In this document: positions 4,815 through 6,909 of the stretch, one piece after another | How positions within the stretch are numbered: position 1 is the first letter of the stretch | How the letters are laid out: each line of letters begins with the position of its first letter | Origin: QHWK01 sp035315685 | Lineage (GTDB): Bacteria > Acidobacteriota > Vicinamibacteria > Vicinamibacterales > CAVVIG01 | DNA length: 6,909 bases | Assembly: GCA_035315685.1 (NCBI GenBank) | Contig: DATFXR010000236.1 | Location: forward strand, 1-6,909 | Reading direction: 5' to 3' | The notes under the pieces: model-generated | What the model was told of the DNA's origin: nothing | Databases searched by the model: none | What the model saw: only the letters and a program-made list of their open reading frames with translations | Made by a program: the position numbers and the translations under genes

Positions 4815-6074
4815 TCAGTTCTCCAGCGCCAGCTGATCTTCAATCGTCTGTCGACGCCGAATCACCTGCCATTCGCCGTTGTCGACCAGCACCTCTGCCG
4901 GCAGCGGACGGCGATTGTAGTTCGACGCCATCACCGACCCATACGCACCGGCGTCGCGAATCGCGAGCAGATCTCCGGCGGCCAGCGGCGGCAGCACGCG
5001 GTCGCGCCCGACGACGTCGCTACTTTCGCAGACCGGCCCGACGATCTCGTAGCGCCGGCTGGCGTCCCCGCGTTCGTGCACCGGTTCGATGCGGTGGAAC
5101 GCGTTGTACAGCGCCGGACGAAGCAGCTCGGTCATCCCCGCGTCGATGACCACGAACTCCGAATGAGCGTCGCGAGGCTTGATGTCGATCACGCGTGCCA
5201 CCAGCACGCCGGCCGGCGCCGCGATCGTACGTCCCGGCTCCAGAACGATCGGCAGCGTCGTCGCCCGCACTTCGGCCAGCAGCGCCGACACGTATTCAGC
5301 CGGCGACGGAACGGCGCTGCCGTCGTACGAGACGCCGAGCCCACCACCGAGATCGACGTACTCGAGTGGCGCGCCGTCCCGCTGCAGATCGAGCGCGATG
5401 CCGGCGGCGAACGAGGCCGCCCGCCGGAGCGGATCGAGCGAGGTGATCTGCGATCCGACGTGCACGTGGACGGCCACCAGCCGCAGCCGCGGGCGATGCT
5501 TCAGCTGAAACAGCAGCGGCGTCGCCTCGTCCATCGGCACGCCGAACTTGTTGATCTTCAACCCGGTGGAGATGTGCGGATGGCTCTTCGCGTCGATGTC
5601 CGGGTTGAGGCGCACGGCGACCCGTGCCACGCGATCGAGCCGCTCCGCGATCGCTTCGACCCGCGCCAGCTCGCCGGCAGACTCGACGTTGATCGCTTTC
5701 ACGCCGAGTGCAACCGCGCATTCGAGCTCCGCCGGCGATTTGCCGACACCGGTGAACACAATCTGCGACGCGTCGAATCCGGCTCGTCGCGCCGTTTCTA
5801 TCTCCCACACCGAGTTCGCGTCGACGCCGCTGCCAAGGGCGCGCAGCAGCCGCGCGATCGCGAGCGTCGAGTTCGCTTTCAGCGCGTAATGCAGCGCGTG
5901 CGGGTAGCCGTGAAACGCCTCGTCGATCGCGCGGTACCGATCGCGAATGGTCGGGGCGCTGTAGACGTAGACCGGCGTAGCGGCCGCCGCAGCGATCTCG
6001 GCCAGCGGCACGCCATCACAAACCAGGTCGTGGTCGCGGCGGACGCAGCCGGACGGCAAGGTGGGCGGTGGCAA
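4815..6074 (-). CDS. lysA: Diaminopimelate decarboxylase
   Basis: A 419-residue PLP enzyme of the alanine-racemase-fold decarboxylases. It converts meso-diaminopimelate to L-lysine and CO2, the last step of the pathway. The PLP lysine is K66 in HYALKAN (62-68). Other landmarks are HVHVGSQI (203-210), the phosphate-binding glycine loop GGGLG (243-247), EPGR (279-282), the substrate-site Cys in GPVCESSD (346-353) and AYGSVMASNYN (377-387). Length is normal. The start is uncertain: there is no ATG, an in-frame stop lies upstream at 6084-6086, and the first candidate is TTG at 6074. TTG at 6059 is a later alternative. Neither has a Shine-Dalgarno. Starting at 6074 places the usual DLVCDGVPLAEIA segment at residues 16-28, which fits the family. 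No other lysine-pathway gene is in the window. Confidence 0.94.
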   Translation of the reverse strand: MPPPTLPSGCVRRDHDLVCDGVPLAEIAAAAATPVYVYSAPTIRDRYRAIDEAFHGYPHALHYALKANSTLAIARLLRALGSGVDANSVWEIETARRAGFDASQIVFTGVGKSPAELECAVALGVKAINVESAGELARVEAIAERLDRVARVAVRLNPDIDAKSHPHISTGLKINKFGVPMDEATPLLFQLKHRPRLRLVAVHVHVGSQITSLDPLRRAASFAAGIALDLQRDGAPLEYVDLGGGLGVSYDGSAVPSPAEYVSALLAEVRATTLPIVLEPGRTIAAPAGVLVARVIDIKPRDAHSEFVVIDAGMTELLRPALYNAFHRIEPVHERGDASRRYEIVGPVCESSDVVGRDRVLPPLAAGDLLAIRDAGAYGSVMASNYNRRPLPAEVLVDNGEWQVIRRRQTIEDQLALEN

Positions 6075-6085
6075 CGTGATACGCT

Positions 6086-6091
6086 ATTCTA
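6086..6091. promoter_or_regulatory. Candidate -10 element for lysA, overlapping one for the divergent sigma gene
   Basis: In the 27-base gap between lysA and the sigma-factor gene, the - strand reads TAGAAT at 6091-6086, the same hexamer (within GTAGAATA) as the rplU -10. The + strand reads TATTCT at 6085-6090, a 4 of 6 match. Each candidate ends 11 bases before its gene's start codon (TTG at 6074 and ATG at 6102), which would give leaders of only about 5 bases. No good -35 element is visible on either side, so this is a tentative call. Confidence 0.3.
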
Positions 6092-6101
6092 CTCAACCCA
6101 C

Positions 6102-6719
6102 ATGACGCCGGAGTCGGGAGACGCCGTTGAAGCGCTCATCCAGCGCTGTCTGCAGGGCGATCAGGTCGCCTGGGAACAGATTGTTCGCCAGTACTGGCGC
6201 AAGGTGTTCAACGTCGCCTACAAGTTCGTCGGCAAGCACGACGAGGCCGAAGATCTCACGCAGGACATCTTTCTCAAGATCTTCAAGTCGCTCGACACGT
6301 TCGATCGCCGCGCGAATTTTCAGACCTGGCTGATCAGCATCAGCCGGAATCTCTGCATCGATCACTACCGCAGCGTCCGCAAGGAGCGCGAGACCATCGA
6401 TCGCGACGTGGACGCGAGCGACCTGTCCCCGCTCTCGCACGATCCTGGTCCGGTGGCCGCGCTCGAGCAGCAGGATCGCGTGCAGTTGCTGAAGCAGGCG
6501 ATGGCGGGGCTGCCCGAGACGCTGCGGACCGCCGTGCTGTTGCGGGACATCCAGGAGCTGTCGTATCAGGAAATCGCCGATCGGCTGCGGCTGCCGGAAG
6601 GCACCGTGAAGTCGCGGATCAACCGTGGCCGGACCGAGCTCGCACGGCAGATCAAGAAACTGCGCGGCGACGATTTCGGTCCAACCGGCGCGGAATTGAA
6701 ACGCACTGGAGCGTACTGA
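6102..6719 (+). CDS. ECF-type RNA polymerase sigma factor (RpoE-like)
   Basis: A 205-residue two-domain sigma factor that would direct RNA polymerase to a specific promoter set. Region 2 spans about residues 24-92, including DEAEDLTQDIFLKIFKSL (47-64), which binds the polymerase beta-prime subunit, and the -10-recognising FQTWLISISRNLCIDHYR (73-90). A variable, acidic linker with prolines (about 95-125) follows. Region 4 (about 132-186) contains LPETLRTAVLLRDIQELSYQEIADRL and the helix-turn-helix ending EGTVKSRINRGRTEL. There is no sigma region 1 or 3, which places it in the ECF group. The ATG at 6102 gives a natural N-terminus; the open frame continues upstream only antisense to lysA. No Shine-Dalgarno is visible, and the gene may be leaderless or nearly so. 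It overlaps the next gene by one base (TGATG). Its target regulon and ECF subgroup cannot be told from sequence by eye. Confidence 0.93.
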   Translation: MTPESGDAVEALIQRCLQGDQVAWEQIVRQYWRKVFNVAYKFVGKHDEAEDLTQDIFLKIFKSLDTFDRRANFQTWLISISRNLCIDHYRSVRKERETIDRDVDASDLSPLSHDPGPVAALEQQDRVQLLKQAMAGLPETLRTAVLLRDIQELSYQEIADRLRLPEGTVKSRINRGRTELARQIKKLRGDDFGPTGAELKRTGAY

Positions 6720-6909
6720 TGAATGTGAAGACTGACACCTCCGGCGCCATCGGCATCGTTCGCGTCGGCGAGACGCGCCTCATGTACCCGATCCTGTCCG
6801 ACTTCTCGTCCGCCGTGGCGGGCCTGATTGCCGCCGGCAGGAAAGACATCCTGATCGACATGACCCCGGTCACCTACGTCGACAGCGCCACGATCGGCTG
6901 TCTGATGGA
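6719..6909 (+). CDS. STAS-domain anti-sigma factor antagonist (3' truncated)
   Basis: The first 63 residues of a STAS-domain protein, cut by the window edge. STAS proteins of the SpoIIAA/RsbV kind are about 100-120 residues long and relieve a sigma factor by binding its anti-sigma kinase; they are switched off by phosphorylation of a conserved serine. The fold is recognisable: an N-terminal strand (AIGIVRVGE, 10-18), a helix (about 26-40), the strand KDILIDMTPVTYVD (42-55) and then DSATIGCLM, where S56 aligns with the phosphorylated serine of the DSxGLG motif. The start ATG overlaps the sigma-factor stop (TGATG), implying tight translational coupling. No anti-sigma kinase gene is in the window; one could lie beyond the edge. 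The domain call is good; the partner is inferred. Confidence 0.85.
   Translation, partial: MNVKTDTSGAIGIVRVGETRLMYPILSDFSSAVAGLIAAGRKDILIDMTPVTYVDSATIGCLM

Noticed and set aside
6070..6091. ECF-type autoregulatory promoter (GGAAC-like -35 and TCTA -10) before the sigma gene
   Set aside because: Only GGCAACG and TCTA can be found, with about 11 bases between them, too short for the usual ECF spacing of about 16.
5076..6101. A long N-terminal extension of the sigma factor reading upstream on the + strand
   Set aside because: It is antisense to lysA throughout and is Arg/His/Asp rich without domains. The sigma family begins naturally at the ATG at 6102.

Overview
The window is GC-rich, gene-dense bacterial chromosome. 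It holds the widely conserved rplU-rpmA-obgE-nadD-rsfS cluster (ribosome biogenesis plus NAD synthesis), followed by comF. High GC, few clear Shine-Dalgarno sequences and short G/C-run repeats squeezed between housekeeping genes would fit an Acidobacteriota-type genome, possibly class Vicinamibacteria. That placement is an impression from sequence style, not a computed result. Nothing indicates a phage, plasmid or genomic island.

Layout. Bases 2-190 are the end of an unidentified + strand gene, followed by a 54-residue membrane-protein ORF joined to it by a GTGA overlap. A good sigma70-type promoter (377-406) then drives rplU (431-745). After an 85-base repeat-filled gap with alternative hairpins come rpmA (854-1111), obgE (1112-2146), nadD (2150-2869), rsfS (2856-3236) and comF (3245-4006). 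From rpmA to comF the junctions are 0, 3, -14 and 8 bases, so this is a tightly coupled operon. tmk (4036-4629) and lysA (4815-6074) lie on the - strand, converging on comF. They are separated from each other by a large repeat-built inverted repeat. Diverging from lysA is a 27-base intergenic region and then, on +, an ECF-type sigma factor (6102-6719) whose stop overlaps the start of a STAS-domain anti-sigma antagonist gene that runs off the window.

How the genes work together. L21, L27, ObgE and RsfS act on the large ribosomal subunit. NadD makes NAD precursor dinucleotide, Tmk makes dTDP, and LysA performs the last step of lysine synthesis. ComF is a DNA-uptake-related phosphoribosyltransferase-fold protein. 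The sigma/STAS pair is a regulatory unit of its own.

The most unusual signal is not in the genes. Three short gene junctions (about 755-842, 4006-4043 and 4637-4814) are filled with degenerate repeats of about 7 bases, each from a different sequence family (AATCCCC, TAGCCCC, GTTCAGG) but alike in unit length and in their 3-4 base G/C run. They form alternative hairpins next to the rpmA ribosome binding site, a G-quadruplex motif that includes the tmk stop codon, and a large potential cruciform between lysA and tmk. A second point of interest is the possible shared -10 element between lysA and the sigma gene, equally spaced from both start codons.
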